Shown here in pieces: positions 33,379 to 41,478 of a DNA stretch of 64,000 nucleotides. The notes under the pieces were generated by a model. It saw nothing but the letters and a program-made list of their open reading frames with translations. It searched no databases and was not told where the DNA came from. This DNA is from Streptosporangium subroseum (GTDB lineage: Bacteria > Actinomycetota > Actinomycetes > Streptosporangiales > Streptosporangiaceae): assembly GCF_900188345.1 (NCBI RefSeq), contig NZ_FZOD01000036.1, forward strand, positions 30,007-94,006, given 5' to 3'. Both the position numbers and the translations under genes were made by a program. How positions within the stretch are numbered: position 1 is the stretch's first letter; every line of letters begins with the position of its first letter.

Positions 33379-33948
33379 TTGGAAGCGTTCTGGATCAGTC
33401 TCGCCGTGATCTTTGTCGCCGAGCTCGGCGACAAGAGTCAGCTCATGGCGATGACCTTCGCCACCCGGTTCAAACCCTGGCCGGTCCTGATCGGGATCAC
33501 GGTGGCCACCGCGATCGTCCACCTGGTCAGCGTCGCCGTGGGCGGGTTGGTCGGCGATTTCCTCCCCACCACGGCCATCACGATCGTCGCGGGCATCGCG
33601 TTCCTCGGCTTCGCCATATGGACGCTGCGTGGAGACGAGCTGACCGACGAGGAGGCGGAGAAGGCGCAGCGCACCACCCGATCGGCGATCATCGCCGTGG
33701 GTGTCGCCTTCTTCCTCGCCGAACTCGGCGACAAGACCATGCTCGCCACCATCACGCTGGCCACCCAGCACGGCTGGCTCGGCACCTGGATCGGTTCGAC
33801 GGTCGGCATGGTCGCCGCCGACGCGCTGGCCATCGTGGTCGGCCGGATGCTGGGCAAGCACCTGCCCGAGAAGGTCATCCGGTACGGCGCCGCCGCCGCG
33901 TTCGCCGTCTTCGGGATCATCCTCCTGGTCGAGCCCCTGGTCGCCTGA
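33379..33948 (+). CDS. TMEM165/GDT1 family Mn2+/Ca2+ transporter
   Basis: 189 residues from TTG 33379, chosen because the family begins EAFWISLAVIFVAELGDKSQL and GGAAGG lies upstream; the preceding frame overlaps the riboswitch. Two ExGDK(S/T) motifs (VAELGDKSQL and LAELGDKTML) define the UPF0016/GDT1 family, with six membrane helices in two inverted repeats of three. Family members export Mn2+ (or Ca2+) against protons. A yybP-ykoY riboswitch about 95 bp upstream indicates control by manganese. Confidence 0.93.
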   Translation: MEAFWISLAVIFVAELGDKSQLMAMTFATRFKPWPVLIGITVATAIVHLVSVAVGGLVGDFLPTTAITIVAGIAFLGFAIWTLRGDELTDEEAEKAQRTTRSAIIAVGVAFFLAELGDKTMLATITLATQHGWLGTWIGSTVGMVAADALAIVVGRMLGKHLPEKVIRYGAAAAFAVFGIILLVEPLVA

Positions 33949-33992
33949 TCAGGCCGGAGGTTCCTCGATATTTCGCGTCTCGGCCGATCAGG
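33944..33992. terminator. Bidirectional terminator between convergent genes
   Basis: TGATCAGGCCG at the GDT1-family stop pairs with CGGCCGATCA near the convergent gene's stop, around an AT-richer loop (GGTTCCTCGATATTTCGCG). Both stop codons lie in the stem, so it probably serves both strands. Confidence 0.6.
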
Positions 33993-34617
33993 GCCAGTAC
34001 GGCCGCGCACGCTCGGCGGCGGCGGCGATCAGTGCGCCGTCGATCTCGACGAATGTCAGCGGCACGTCGAAGGCGGGCCACTCGACCACGAACTCGAACG
34101 GTTCGGATGGCGGCAGCGGCCACAGCCACAGCTTCCGGCTGCTGGAGACGAAATGGTCACCGCCTCCTCCGCCACCTCCGCCGCTGTCCCGGAGGAGCGG
34201 ACCCTCCGGACGCGGCGGGGGCCATTCTCCCGGGTGCTGCCTGCCGTCGACGGTTGTCGCCTTGCCGCCGTCGGGGAAGCGGACACCGAAGCGTAGGACC
34301 TCGTCGCCGAGAGGCTCGCCGGGGCGAGCCCCACGATGATGACGTACCCCGAAAAACAGCTCGTGCCGATCCCACCACGTTTTCTCGCTCACTCCCTCGA
34401 CACGACGGGCTGCCATCTGGGTGTGGAGCTTCACACCCTCGGGAAAGGCGACGGCGCTGGTGAGCACGATGACCAGCGCCTCGCTGCGAAACACCGTCCG
34501 CTCGATGGGGACGGTGCCGCCCAACATGGCATCCGGAGGACCGACCCAGGCGGGATGAACCATCTCCTCGACCGGCTCCGGCTCAGAGGGCGGCGGTGGC
34601 GCGGTGAAGAAGTCCAT
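33988..34617 (-). CDS. Hypothetical protein with glycine-rich loop
   Basis: 209 residues, not recognised. Order: Pro/Glu-rich N-terminus (MDFFTAPPPPSEPEPVEEMV), a beta-rich domain (AMLGGTVPIERTVFRSEALVIVLTSAVAFPEGVKLHTQM), a middle segment DEVLRFGVRFPDGGKAT, an eight-glycine run near residue 153, and a C-terminal WPLPPSEPFEFVVEWPAFDVPLTFVEIDGA. The pattern suggests an all-beta intracellular protein seen in Streptosporangiaceae as hypothetical. It converges on the GDT1-family gene. Confidence 0.8.
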   Translation of the reverse strand: MDFFTAPPPPSEPEPVEEMVHPAWVGPPDAMLGGTVPIERTVFRSEALVIVLTSAVAFPEGVKLHTQMAARRVEGVSEKTWWDRHELFFGVRHHRGARPGEPLGDEVLRFGVRFPDGGKATTVDGRQHPGEWPPPRPEGPLLRDSGGGGGGGGDHFVSSSRKLWLWPLPPSEPFEFVVEWPAFDVPLTFVEIDGALIAAAAERARPYWP

Positions 34618-35099
34618 GCGATCAAGCTACGCAATCGCGAAAGCCGGTGCGCAGGACATTCGGAACATGACGATTCACACGCCACCGGTCCCGCCGGTCG
34701 GCTGCCTGCGCCACGTGAGTGAACTAGTGCGGAGTTCGCGCAGGAACACGCCCCGCCGAGCCGAACTCCGCCGCGGCGCCGAGTTCACCCGGAAGCCGAC
34801 ACCTCTCTTTGCTTGTCCCTCTGTAGTTGTTCGTCTTTGATTGCCCACCACATCCCGCACATGGAAACCCGGCGATGGAATCCGGTCTGTGGTCATGACC
34901 TGCTCTCATGGCCTGGACCTCCTGTAGCTACGGCGAGCCGCCACTCTGACCAGCCCTGCGACCCTCGGGCGATATGCGAAGAGTTAGTTATCAATTTCAG
35001 TACGTAGCGATATCAAGTAGTGCATACCTTCCGGTAACCCCGTCGGCCTTCTCGACGGTGATCGGGCGTCTATGGCATCGATCGGGGAGGAGCTCCGTC
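34618..35099. other. Gene-free stretch before mobile region
   Basis: About 480 bp without a supported gene. It includes two AT-richer patches (near 34800 and 34980-35040), the latter with TTAGTTATCAATTTCAGTAC, which look unlike the flanking GC-rich DNA. A GGGGAGGAG ribosome binding site of the transposase fragment lies at its end. No Tn3 terminal repeat or tRNA gene is visible. Confidence 0.6.
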
Positions 35100-35777
35100 G
35101 TGCGTACCGACTGGGAACAGGATGAGCTGATCAGCGCGTGGACGCTGGTCGAGGGTGATTGGGACCTGGTCGGGGAAAAGGCGGGGGCTGGCAGGCTCGG
35201 TTTCGCCTTGATCTTGAAGTTCTACGAGATCGAGGGACGGTTTCCCGCCTATCCCGAGGAAATACCGGCGGCTGCGGTGGAGTACGTGGCGTCGCTGGTG
35301 AAGGTCAAGCCAGCACTGCTGGCGAAGTACTCCTGGCGGAGCCGGACCATCGAGCGCCACCGGGCGCAGATCCGCAAGCGATTCGGCATCCGCCCGGCGA
35401 CCGAGGCCGATGAGGCGCGGCTGGCCCAGTGGCTGGCCGATGAAGTGTGCCCGATCGAGACGAACCGTGATCGCCTGGCCGAGGCGGTGCGGGAGCGGTG
35501 CCGGAGCACCAGGATCGAACCGCCAACCAGTGGCCAGGTGGAACGGGTCGTCAATTCCGGGTGCCGCCGTTTCGAGGAGGCCTTCGCCGAGCAGGTGATG
35601 GCGCGGCTCGGGCCGACCGTGTGCGCTCGGCTGGAGGAGTTACTGGGGAGGCCGCACGTGCTGGCCGACTTGAAGGCCGACCCTGGGCCGCTGGGGCTGC
35701 ATGACGGCATTGCCGCCCGGCCGGTGGACTCGCCGGTAGCGGCGCCCGATGGAGTGAAAAGCCAGGCGGTGATCTAG
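35100..35777 (+). pseudogene. Tn3-family transposase N-terminal fragment
   Basis: 225 codons from GTG 35100, with GGGGAGGAG upstream. Residues 2-200 match the DUF4158 N-terminal domain of Tn3-family TnpA (DWEQDELISAWTLVEGDWDLVGEKAG, LGFALILKFYEIEGRFP, RAQIRKRFGIRPATEADE). TnpA is normally about 1000 residues with a C-terminal DDE domain, which is absent. Homology ends near 35700 (LKADPGPLGL), after which the frame runs antisense to the CoiA-like gene. It is therefore the left part of a transposase cut by a rearrangement. Confidence 0.88.
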
Positions 35778-36416
35778 GACCCACCGCACGAAGGTGGCAA
35801 GGGAGACGTCATCGACCTGGACCCATCCGCCCCGGGCATAGTCGAACTTCACCAGACCGTCGTGCACCATCCACCGCTCGGCCGCCGTTGGCGCATCTGC
35901 CGGGGTCACGGCGACTGCGGGGACCGCACACAGCCACGGGACACGGTCGCGGGAACTGACCCAGCAGACATCGATGTCGTCGTCGGCGTAGCGGTCGGTG
36001 CGCATTTGGATGTCGTCGTCGGTGATCGGGGAGAGTTGCGCCTCCCACGCCACCCGGTCGCCGCCTGCGACCGAGGTGGCCATCACGTCAGCCCGCCAGG
36101 ACCCGTCGGGCGCCGGCACTTCCAGGTCGGCCGACCAGCCCGCGCCGCGGATCGCCTCGGCCAGCACTAACTTCAGCAGGTGGTGATCGGCCGATTCCAC
36201 CGCCAGCTGGCAGTGCGGCGAGCGGCCGGGGTCGTGCGCAAAGTACCGTGTCCGCCGCGGCGACAGCTTGGCGTGCACGCCGTGGCCGCACTCGGGGCAG
36301 GTGAGCCCGATCCGGGGCCGCGTCCGGTAGACGCTCTCCCACGCCAGGCCCTGGCCCAGGTCGTTGAGCGTGGCATCGATCCGGCCCAGTTCGGGATGTA
36401 GCGCCGTGAAAGACAT
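35640..36416 (-). CDS. Competence protein CoiA-like (3' end rearranged)
   Basis: 258 residues from ATG 36416. The CoiA nuclease-like family is indicated by RPRIGLTCPECGHGVHAKLSPRRTRYFAHDPGRSPHCQLAVESADHHLLKLVLAEAIR and a core PAPDGSWRADVMATSVAGGDRVAWEAQLSPITDDDIQMRTDRYA with candidate PD-(D/E)XK residues (D in WRAD, E-x-Q in EAQL). Zinc ligands are CPEC and a His/Cys pair. About the last 20 codons run into the opposite strand of the Tn3 TnpA fragment, so the natural C-terminus has probably been replaced. Such proteins are common in actinobacterial plasmids and integrative elements. Confidence 0.82.
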   Translation of the reverse strand: MSFTALHPELGRIDATLNDLGQGLAWESVYRTRPRIGLTCPECGHGVHAKLSPRRTRYFAHDPGRSPHCQLAVESADHHLLKLVLAEAIRGAGWSADLEVPAPDGSWRADVMATSVAGGDRVAWEAQLSPITDDDIQMRTDRYADDDIDVCWVSSRDRVPWLCAVPAVAVTPADAPTAAERWMVHDGLVKFDYARGGWVQVDDVSLATFVRWVLDHRLAFHSIGRRYRRVHRPGGNAVMQPQRPRVGLQVGQHVRPPQ

Positions 36417-36602
36417 CCGACCCCGTCGTCGTTGGCGTTCAAGGGGGCGAGGCAACGGTATGCGCGGCCGCTGACATTTCTTGAGGTGCTGGCTACCCCG
36501 GCTACCACCTGCATCACGAAGGCGACGACGTCCTGGCCGGGGACTGAACGCGGCGGCCCGGTTTGACGCACTCCGGCCACACCCCATAAAAGACGAAAAC
36601 CG

Positions 36603-37367
36603 ATGCTTGGGCGACCGCTGCGTGCGATCTACTTACCGGGTATGACCACCCTCCTGCTCGCGTCCTATGGCGTCACGGCCATCAGTGATTACGTGGACTT
36701 GGCCAAAGCAACCCGGCAAATGATCTGCGCTCACTGCGGCTACGGCACCACCCAGACGAGCCGCGACGTCCATAGAATCGCGCCGCAGTACCACGACAGC
36801 CTGGGCGACGCCTCTGGTGGCATCTTCGAGAAGACGTGGAGCTGCGACTACTGCGACCGGGTGATCATCGAGCTGATCACCTGCGGGTCGGCTTCCAGCG
36901 GAACGGCCTCCAGACGGGTCAAAGAGATCATGCAGATCTGGCCCGCGCGCACCATCAGGGAGCTCCCGCCGGAGGTACCTGAGCCGATCCGCGACCGGTT
37001 CCAGGAAGGCTCGCGGTGTGAGGGAGCGGCCGCGTATCGAGGCGCGGCCGCGATGTATCGGGCGGCGGTGGAGGAACTGTGCAAGGAACGCGGCGCCACC
37101 AAGTACAAGCTGTACGAAAAGATCGAGGAGCTGCGGGGGCAGCTTGATGAGGACCTGATCGTTGATCTCCACGAGACGCGCATGCTGGGCAACGACAGCG
37201 TGCACGACGGACTGACCTACTCCCCGGAGGAAGTCGCTAACGTCGCCGAGCTGATCGTGGAGATGACACAGACGCTCTACATCGAACCGGCGAAGAAGAC
37301 GGCGATGCGTGAAGCTCGCAAGCAGCGCCGGGAGGCGCACAAGAACGGCGAGAGTCCCGCGGGCTAA
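36603..37367 (+). CDS. DUF4145 domain-containing protein
   Basis: 254 residues; ATG 36642 is an equally plausible start because neither has a clear ribosome binding site. An N-terminal zinc-ribbon pair (ICAHCGY and WSCDYCDR) is followed by a helical DUF4145 domain (CEGAAAYRGAAAMYRAAVEELCKERGA, KLYEKIEELRGQLDEDLIVDLHETRMLGNDSVHDGLTYSPEEV). DUF4145 proteins often accompany restriction or other defence genes and mobile elements; here the neighbours are CoiA-like and mobC. Function unknown. Confidence 0.82.
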   Translation: MLGRPLRAIYLPGMTTLLLASYGVTAISDYVDLAKATRQMICAHCGYGTTQTSRDVHRIAPQYHDSLGDASGGIFEKTWSCDYCDRVIIELITCGSASSGTASRRVKEIMQIWPARTIRELPPEVPEPIRDRFQEGSRCEGAAAYRGAAAMYRAAVEELCKERGATKYKLYEKIEELRGQLDEDLIVDLHETRMLGNDSVHDGLTYSPEEVANVAELIVEMTQTLYIEPAKKTAMREARKQRREAHKNGESPAG

Positions 37368-37517
37368 CCGGCCTCGCCCCCGGCCTGGAGTGTGGCCGAC
37401 GCTTGCCGCCGGTCAAGTCCGCTCCCTCGCTGACGCTCGGTCGGCGGACTGGACAGTCGGCCGCGCGCCGGCCGGATAGGCCGTAGGAGCGGAGCCGGAC
37501 ACCCGTCTCGCTCGCGT

Positions 37518-37560
37518 ACGCCCCTGGGGAGAGCAAGATAGTGCTCTGGGTTCCCCAAAG
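37518..37560 (+). other. Possible oriT upstream of mobC
   Basis: AGAGCA (37530-37535), six bases, TGCTCT (37542-37547) form a perfect inverted repeat nested in an outer GGGGA/TTCCCC pair, 50 bp before mobC. Inverted repeats directly upstream of a mobC gene are the usual layout of an origin of transfer. A nick site cannot be assigned, and no relaxase gene is seen nearby, so this is a hypothesis. Confidence 0.4.
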
Positions 37561-37609
37561 CCGTCGCAGGGCGCCAGGGGGCGCCGGGGCGGTGAGCGAG
37601 GAGGCGGCC

Positions 37610-38137
37610 ATGAGCCAGGACCCGCGAGTGCGGCGACGCGACCGCGAGAGCGGACAAGGACAGCGCCAGACCCGGGTGAACCTGCGCCTGTCGCCCGCCG
37701 AGCACACCGAGTTGCAGCGTGCGGCGACCCGGCAGGGACAGACCCTCGCCGGCTACGCCGCGGCGGCCGCGCTGACCCTGGCCCGCGACGAGTTGCCACC
37801 GGACATCCGCGCCGCGATCCTGCGGCTGTTCGAGCTCCAGCACGAGATGCACCGGATCGGCGTCAACGTCAACCAGCTCGCCCGGCACGCCAACGCCAGC
37901 GGGGAGATTCCCCAGGAGCTGTCGGCCACCACGGCAGCGCTGCGAGCGGTCTCGCGCGCGGCAGAGGAGACGCTCGGCGAGTACGTGGAAATCCTGCAGG
38001 CCGAGCGTCGCCGCAAGGCCCGCCGCGACGGTCGGAACCGGCGCGCCCGCCAGGATTCGACGGATGCGACCGCTGACGAAGGAACGGACGAGGAAGAGCA
38101 CGAAGTGGAATCTCAGGACTGGTTCGAACCAGGCTGA
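37610..38137 (+). CDS. MobC-like plasmid mobilisation relaxosome protein
   Basis: 175 residues from ATG 37610, with AGGAGG six bases upstream. Ribbon-helix-helix start RQTRVNLRLSPAEHTELQRAATRQGQTLAGYAAAAALTLAR, then the MobC signature ILRLFELQHEMHRIGVNVNQLARHANASGE, and a basic then acidic tail (RRRKARRDGRNRRARQ, EEEHEV). MobC helps a relaxase open oriT. The expected relaxase gene is absent downstream, where the sequence is non-coding or Tn3-derived, so this is an orphan from a mobilisable element. Confidence 0.88.
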   Translation: MSQDPRVRRRDRESGQGQRQTRVNLRLSPAEHTELQRAATRQGQTLAGYAAAAALTLARDELPPDIRAAILRLFELQHEMHRIGVNVNQLARHANASGEIPQELSATTAALRAVSRAAEETLGEYVEILQAERRRKARRDGRNRRARQDSTDATADEGTDEEEHEVESQDWFEPG

Positions 38138-38538
38138 CCGACCACCACATCACCAGACCGTGAAGACCAGACATTCAGGCTGAAGTTCCATCAGGAAGAA
38201 TGAACCCTTACAAAAGTCAGTGCTAAGGTATCGTCACTTCGTAACGATACGTCGGCCTTCGCACACACTCCGCAAGCGCCGCACAACGTGTCACCGGAAC
38301 CGGCCATCCACAGGACGACGTTGCGTGCCGAGCTCGCCGCGTTCCTGCCCCCGGTCCTCGACATCGCCGCCAACCTGATCCGGCGTGGTCCACGATCCGG
38401 CCGCGCGCACCACGCCGCCCATGCTCGCGCTCACCTCCTGCCGACGGTTCACCGCTCGCTTTTCGCGTCGGCACCGTCGGCCAGGACCACAACGCCGGTG
38501 CGATTTTTGGAACCGCCCGCGATCGCCACTTCGGTGCC
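38138..38538. other. Unassigned stretch after mobC
   Basis: About 400 bp. A hairpin GGTATCGT-N9-ACGATAC lies at 38227-38250. The next 240 bp are GC-rich with open frames (one reads TLRAELAAFLPPVLDIAANLIRRG), but no family is recognisable. It ends at the Tn3-type terminal repeat at 38539. Confidence 0.55.
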
Positions 38539-38845
38539 GGGGGTTGAGGAACATCGGAACGAAAAGTAACGCTAAGCCCCATCGCCCCAGGTCAGCCCAC
38601 TGCGGCGGACTATCTGCTTCTGGCCGTCATGGGCGGGGGTCTCGGGCTTGAACGTCACGGGATTAATCCGGCACCTCGCACCACGGTAGCGACCGGGTCC
38701 TATTCCCGCAGGTCACAATGCTCCTGCGTACCTTGTGTCATCCCGTCCTAGCTGGGAGCCCAGCACATCGGAACGGCCGGTCACGTTAAAAACCATGATC
38801 GCGCCCCCTTGGCGCCACTTTTCGTTCCGATGTTCCTCAACCCCC
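38539..38845. mobile_element. Tn3-type inverted-repeat miniature element
   Basis: A 307-bp segment bounded by inverted copies of a Tn3-family terminal repeat: GGGGGTTGAGGAACATCGGA...CGAAAAGTAACGCTAAG at the left, and its complement (...ACTTTTCGTTCCGATG then TTCCTCAACCCCC) at the right. The form closely follows the 38-bp end of Tn3. No transposase is inside, so it is a miniature or internally deleted element. About 265 bp of it, inverted, recur at 41705-41966. No obvious 5-bp target duplication: flanks are GTGCC and GACGC, so ends may be from different insertions. Confidence 0.75.
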
Positions 38846-39137
38846 GACGCGTACGTGGTGTGCGTGCTGGAGCAGCTGCACCGGGCCCTGAACAACCGCG
38901 ACGTCTTCGCCTCGCCCTCGCACCGCTGGTCCAACCCGCGGGCCCGTCTGCTGGACGGGCCCGACTGGGATGCGGTCGAGGAGGACGTGCTGGCCGGGCT
39001 GAGCCTGGACATGCCCGTGGAGGAGCACCTGGCGGAGCTGGTGCGGGGCCTGGACGCCGGGTGGAAGCAGCTCGCCGAGCGCCTGGAAGAGGCGGGGCCG
39101 GCGGCGAACTCCAGCGCGACCTCCAGCGCGAGCTGAC
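38846..39137 (+). pseudogene. Tn3-family transposase internal fragment
   Basis: Codons read DAYVVCVLEQLHRALNNRDVFASPSHRWSNPRARLLDG...WDAVEEDVLAGLSLDMPVEEHLAELVRGLDAGWKQLAERLEEAG, a middle segment of TnpA (about 85 residues). It begins exactly at the end of the miniature element, so that element's right end sits inside the old transposase gene. The DDE domain is missing: the segment runs into a recombinase remnant. Confidence 0.85.
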
Positions 39138-39616
39138 CTACGACGGACTGCGAGCCGCCGAGGCCAAGGGCAGCAAGGGCGGGCGCCGCCCCGCCGTGGC
39201 GGCCGAGAAGACCGGCGATGTCCGCACCGCGTACCTGGAGGGCCGCTCGATCGCTGCCCTCGCCCGCGACCACGGCGTCAGCCGCGGCGCGATCCGCACG
39301 GCGGTCGCCGACCTCATGCCCGACCACAACGCCATCTCGCAGGAAAACACCCCCGCTCCGGAGCTGCCGGTCGCCCTCGACATGCCGGGCAAGGTCGCGG
39401 ACTTCCTCCGCGCGTCCGACCTGGAGCCCGCCGAGCGGGCCGCGCTCGACCAAGGGGTGACCGTACGGCGCGGCCAGGGTACAGCCTGCGCATCACGGCC
39501 GTGCCAGGGGTCCACCGCCAGCTACTCGCCCGCTGCCAACCGCTCGACGGCGGCCAGGGTGTCCCTACCGTCCCTGCCCAGCGCAAAGCCCGGCGCGAGT
39601 ACGAGAACCGCGTCAC
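39118..39616 (+). pseudogene. Serine recombinase C-terminal remnant (frameshifted)
   Basis: Codons from about 39120 read RELTYDGLRAAEAKGSKGGRRPAVAAEKTG...IAALARDHGVSRGAIRTAVADLMPDH, the C-terminal helix-turn-helix part of a Tn3-associated resolvase, with an actinobacterial extension DMPGKVADFLRASDLEPAERAALDQG. Near 39475 the frame shifts by one base; the next frame continues YSLRITAVPGVHRQLLARCQPLDGGQGV...KARREYENRVTGLGVPD to TGA at 39616. The catalytic N-terminus is lost. A degenerate Tn3 end follows at 39650. Confidence 0.82.
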
Positions 39617-39649
39617 CGGCCTCGGAGTTCCGGACTGAACAAGATCACC

Positions 39650-39684
39650 GGCTTAGCGTTAACCGCTGTACCGATGTTCCCCGA
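39650..39684 (-). repeat. Degenerate Tn3-family terminal repeat
   Basis: GCTTAGCGTTAACCGCTGTACCGATGTTCC-type sequence matches the right-hand end of the Tn3-type repeat (GCTTAGCGTTAC...TTCCGATGTTCC) in the outer and central blocks but has changed in the middle. It marks the right end of the element containing the tnpA and recombinase remnants. Confidence 0.7.
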
Positions 39685-39769
39685 GGCCGTTAACGGCGCT
39701 CCCATCGGCGCCGTGGGGACTATTCCGGCATCAGCCCAGGCGGACCCGTCACCCTATCAAGCTGACCGC

Positions 39770-40099
39770 ATGCCGAGATCCTTCCCGGTTCCTGACAGTG
39801 CGGTGGACCGTGCCGCGCGGATGGACCTGTCCGTGCTGCTGGCAGCCCACATCGACGCGGCCCGGCGCCAGGACCCGCTGCAGCAGCCGCTGCTGAACTG
39901 GGCTGAAGGCGACACCATCGTCCAGCTGTTGGAGACGCTGGCCAGGCTGCTGTCAGAGGAGCCGCTCGGCGAGCTGGCCGATGAGCTCGCCGAGAAGCTG
40001 CGCACCCGGCTTGGTCACCCGCCCGGCTACGACCCGGCCCGGATAGCAGCGGCCGTGACGGATCATCTCAGCCGCCGACTCGGCGTTGAGCTCAGCTGA
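39770..40099 (+). CDS. Hypothetical helical protein
   Basis: 109 residues from ATG 39770, not recognised. Strongly helical (LLAAHIDAARRQDPLQQPLLNWAEGDTIVQLLETLARLLSEEPLGELADELAEKLRTRLG). It lies in the mobile island just beyond a Tn3 end and upstream of a hairpin-rich region, suggesting a plasmid or integrative-element protein. The start has no clear ribosome binding site. Confidence 0.55.
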   Translation: MPRSFPVPDSAVDRAARMDLSVLLAAHIDAARRQDPLQQPLLNWAEGDTIVQLLETLARLLSEEPLGELADELAEKLRTRLGHPPGYDPARIAAAVTDHLSRRLGVELS

Positions 40100-40547
40100 T
40101 CGCATTTCCTCGCCCAGGTAGACCGGCAGGCGTCTGGTGACCTGGGGGCCGCGCGGCCCCCAGACCCCCGCGCCGCGAGTGCACCGCCCGCCAACCGGGC
40201 GCGCCACTTCCCACCGCTCACAGCGGACGGCACACCCGCCCTGTTCAACCGTGCCCCGCCGCACGAATCGAAGGTCACCCGGCATACGGCGGGAACATCC
40301 CTCAGCCGCAGCGTCCAATGCGGTGACCTCAGAGGCGCTAATTGCCGATCGATCCTGAGCAGCCGGAGTATCTAAGGCATGGATCTCTTACCGGATCAAC
40401 AACTAGCTCATCCGGAGCTTTAGATCGATGAAAAGTGCCCTCATCGGGAGCGACGAGAGGTCTGAACTGAGTACGGAGCGCAACTTTTTGGCGACACGCC
40501 GGGAATCTTGCATGCAAGGTGCCCCAGGATGCGCAATGATCTCCACC
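40100..40547. other. Hairpin-rich intergenic region of mobile island
   Basis: About 450 bp without a supported gene. CTGGGGGCC GCGC GGCCCCCAG at 40142-40163 is a perfect long hairpin followed by ACCCCCGCG; GCCCG/CGGGC and CCGCT/AGCGG pairs follow within 80 bp. Such clusters are typical of replication or transfer origins and of strong terminators in actinobacterial plasmids. The 3' part (40330-40430) is AT-richer and may hold the promoter of the next small gene. Confidence 0.5.
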
Positions 40548-40766
40548 ATGCCATGGGTACCAGGACGAGCCACACGGCCACACGGACAAGGCGGCAAGGT
40601 GCCGCTGCAGGCCCGTGTTCCTGCCGAACTCAAGGCCCGCTACGACGAGGCGGCAAAGGTACGGGGACTCTCCCTCAGCCTCTACTTCGAGCAGCTGATA
40701 GAGCTTGATCCCCTCGCGCCCAAAGTCGTGGCTCCACAGGAGGAGGACCCGCTACTGACCCCGTAA
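40548..40766 (+). CDS. Small ribbon-helix-helix-like protein
   Basis: 72 residues from ATG 40548 (an upstream ATG at 40428 is possible). KVPLQARVPAELKARYDEAAKVRGLSLSLYFEQLIELDPLAP has the strand-helix-helix rhythm of Arc/CopG-like proteins seen as plasmid copy or partition regulators. Not assignable further. It is consistent with a plasmid-derived island. Confidence 0.6.
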   Translation: MPWVPGRATRPHGQGGKVPLQARVPAELKARYDEAAKVRGLSLSLYFEQLIELDPLAPKVVAPQEEDPLLTP

Positions 40767-41340
40767 AAACGTAGGGCCCCGGCGACCAGCCAGGGCATTC
40801 CCTACAAACGTCCGAGATCCCGCCCCAAGGCGACCAACCGATCGAGGCCTGCAGGGCTTCCCAGTGATGGGTGTTCCAGGTGACCCGATTGCCCTTGATG
40901 TAGGAGCCGAACATCTGCCACTGGGGATCGGGTTGTGGGGGTGGTCTGGGAGGTTACGCACCCTTGGGTTCGCGAGAACCCGGGGCCCGCATACGGTCAG
41001 CGAGTCGGCCGCGGCGTCGGACAGCGCCAAAGACGCAACGACGGTCGCTGACCCGGCCCGGCAGACAATTGAGCATCTGATCCGGTGTACGGAGCCGAAC
41101 TCGCGCGTGAGCAGGCGTTTTGCAGCCAGGGCGACGCTCAGCACCCGGCCGAGCCGTCCTCCGTCGGGTTGGCACGCGACCCGTCGGCTTCACCACCGTT
41201 ACAACAACCTCATCGAAGAGGAGGAAGCCTCACCGATCCTGAAATTCCATCAACTGCCAGGCCGACAGGCTCTATGTGGAAAACGCCCTGGTCCTGGGGC
41301 CGAACGGACCACGGGGCCCGCGCGAACTCCGGGGTTATTT
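40767..41340. other. Unassigned sequence left of a Tn3 end
   Basis: About 570 bp. On the minus strand a frame at 40675-40914 includes MFGSYIKGNRVTWNTHHWEA, which could be a decayed gene, but no family fits. On the plus strand a frame reaches the secreted-peptide gene, but most of it lacks a protein-like pattern. Probably mobile-element debris. Confidence 0.5.
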
Positions 41341-41370
41341 CTTACCCACGTTCCACTGTTTCTCAACCCC
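41341..41370 (-). repeat. Tn3-family terminal repeat
   Basis: CTTACCCACGTTCCACTGTT followed by TCTCAACCCC is the complement of a diverged Tn3-type end (right-hand orientation). The element it belonged to would extend leftward. It lies next to a 12-bp tandem repeat. Confidence 0.7.
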
Positions 41371-41406
41371 GATGACCGATGCGATGACCGATGCGATGAC
41401 CGATGT
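41371..41406 (+). repeat. 12-bp tandem repeat
   Basis: Three perfect or near-perfect copies of GATGACCGATGC directly after the Tn3 end at 41370, and about 70 bp upstream of the secreted peptide gene, in its presumed promoter region. Confidence 0.75.
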
Positions 41407-41478
41407 GCACTTCGATGGCCCGGCCTATATTCTCATTTCGGTTCAATTTGCACCTCATCTGAAGGAATCAAAACAAAC

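Noticed and set aside
38539..38845. Complete Tn3 miniature transposon with a 5-bp target duplication
   Set aside because: Flanking pentamers GTGCC and GACGC differ, so a simple insertion cannot be shown; the right end abuts a tnpA fragment, suggesting composite origin. Kept as a miniature element only.
40675..40914. Minus-strand frame containing MFGSYIKGNRVTWNTHHWEA as a gene
   Set aside because: Overlaps the end of the accepted 40548-40766 gene, has no ribosome binding site or family match; treated as possible debris.
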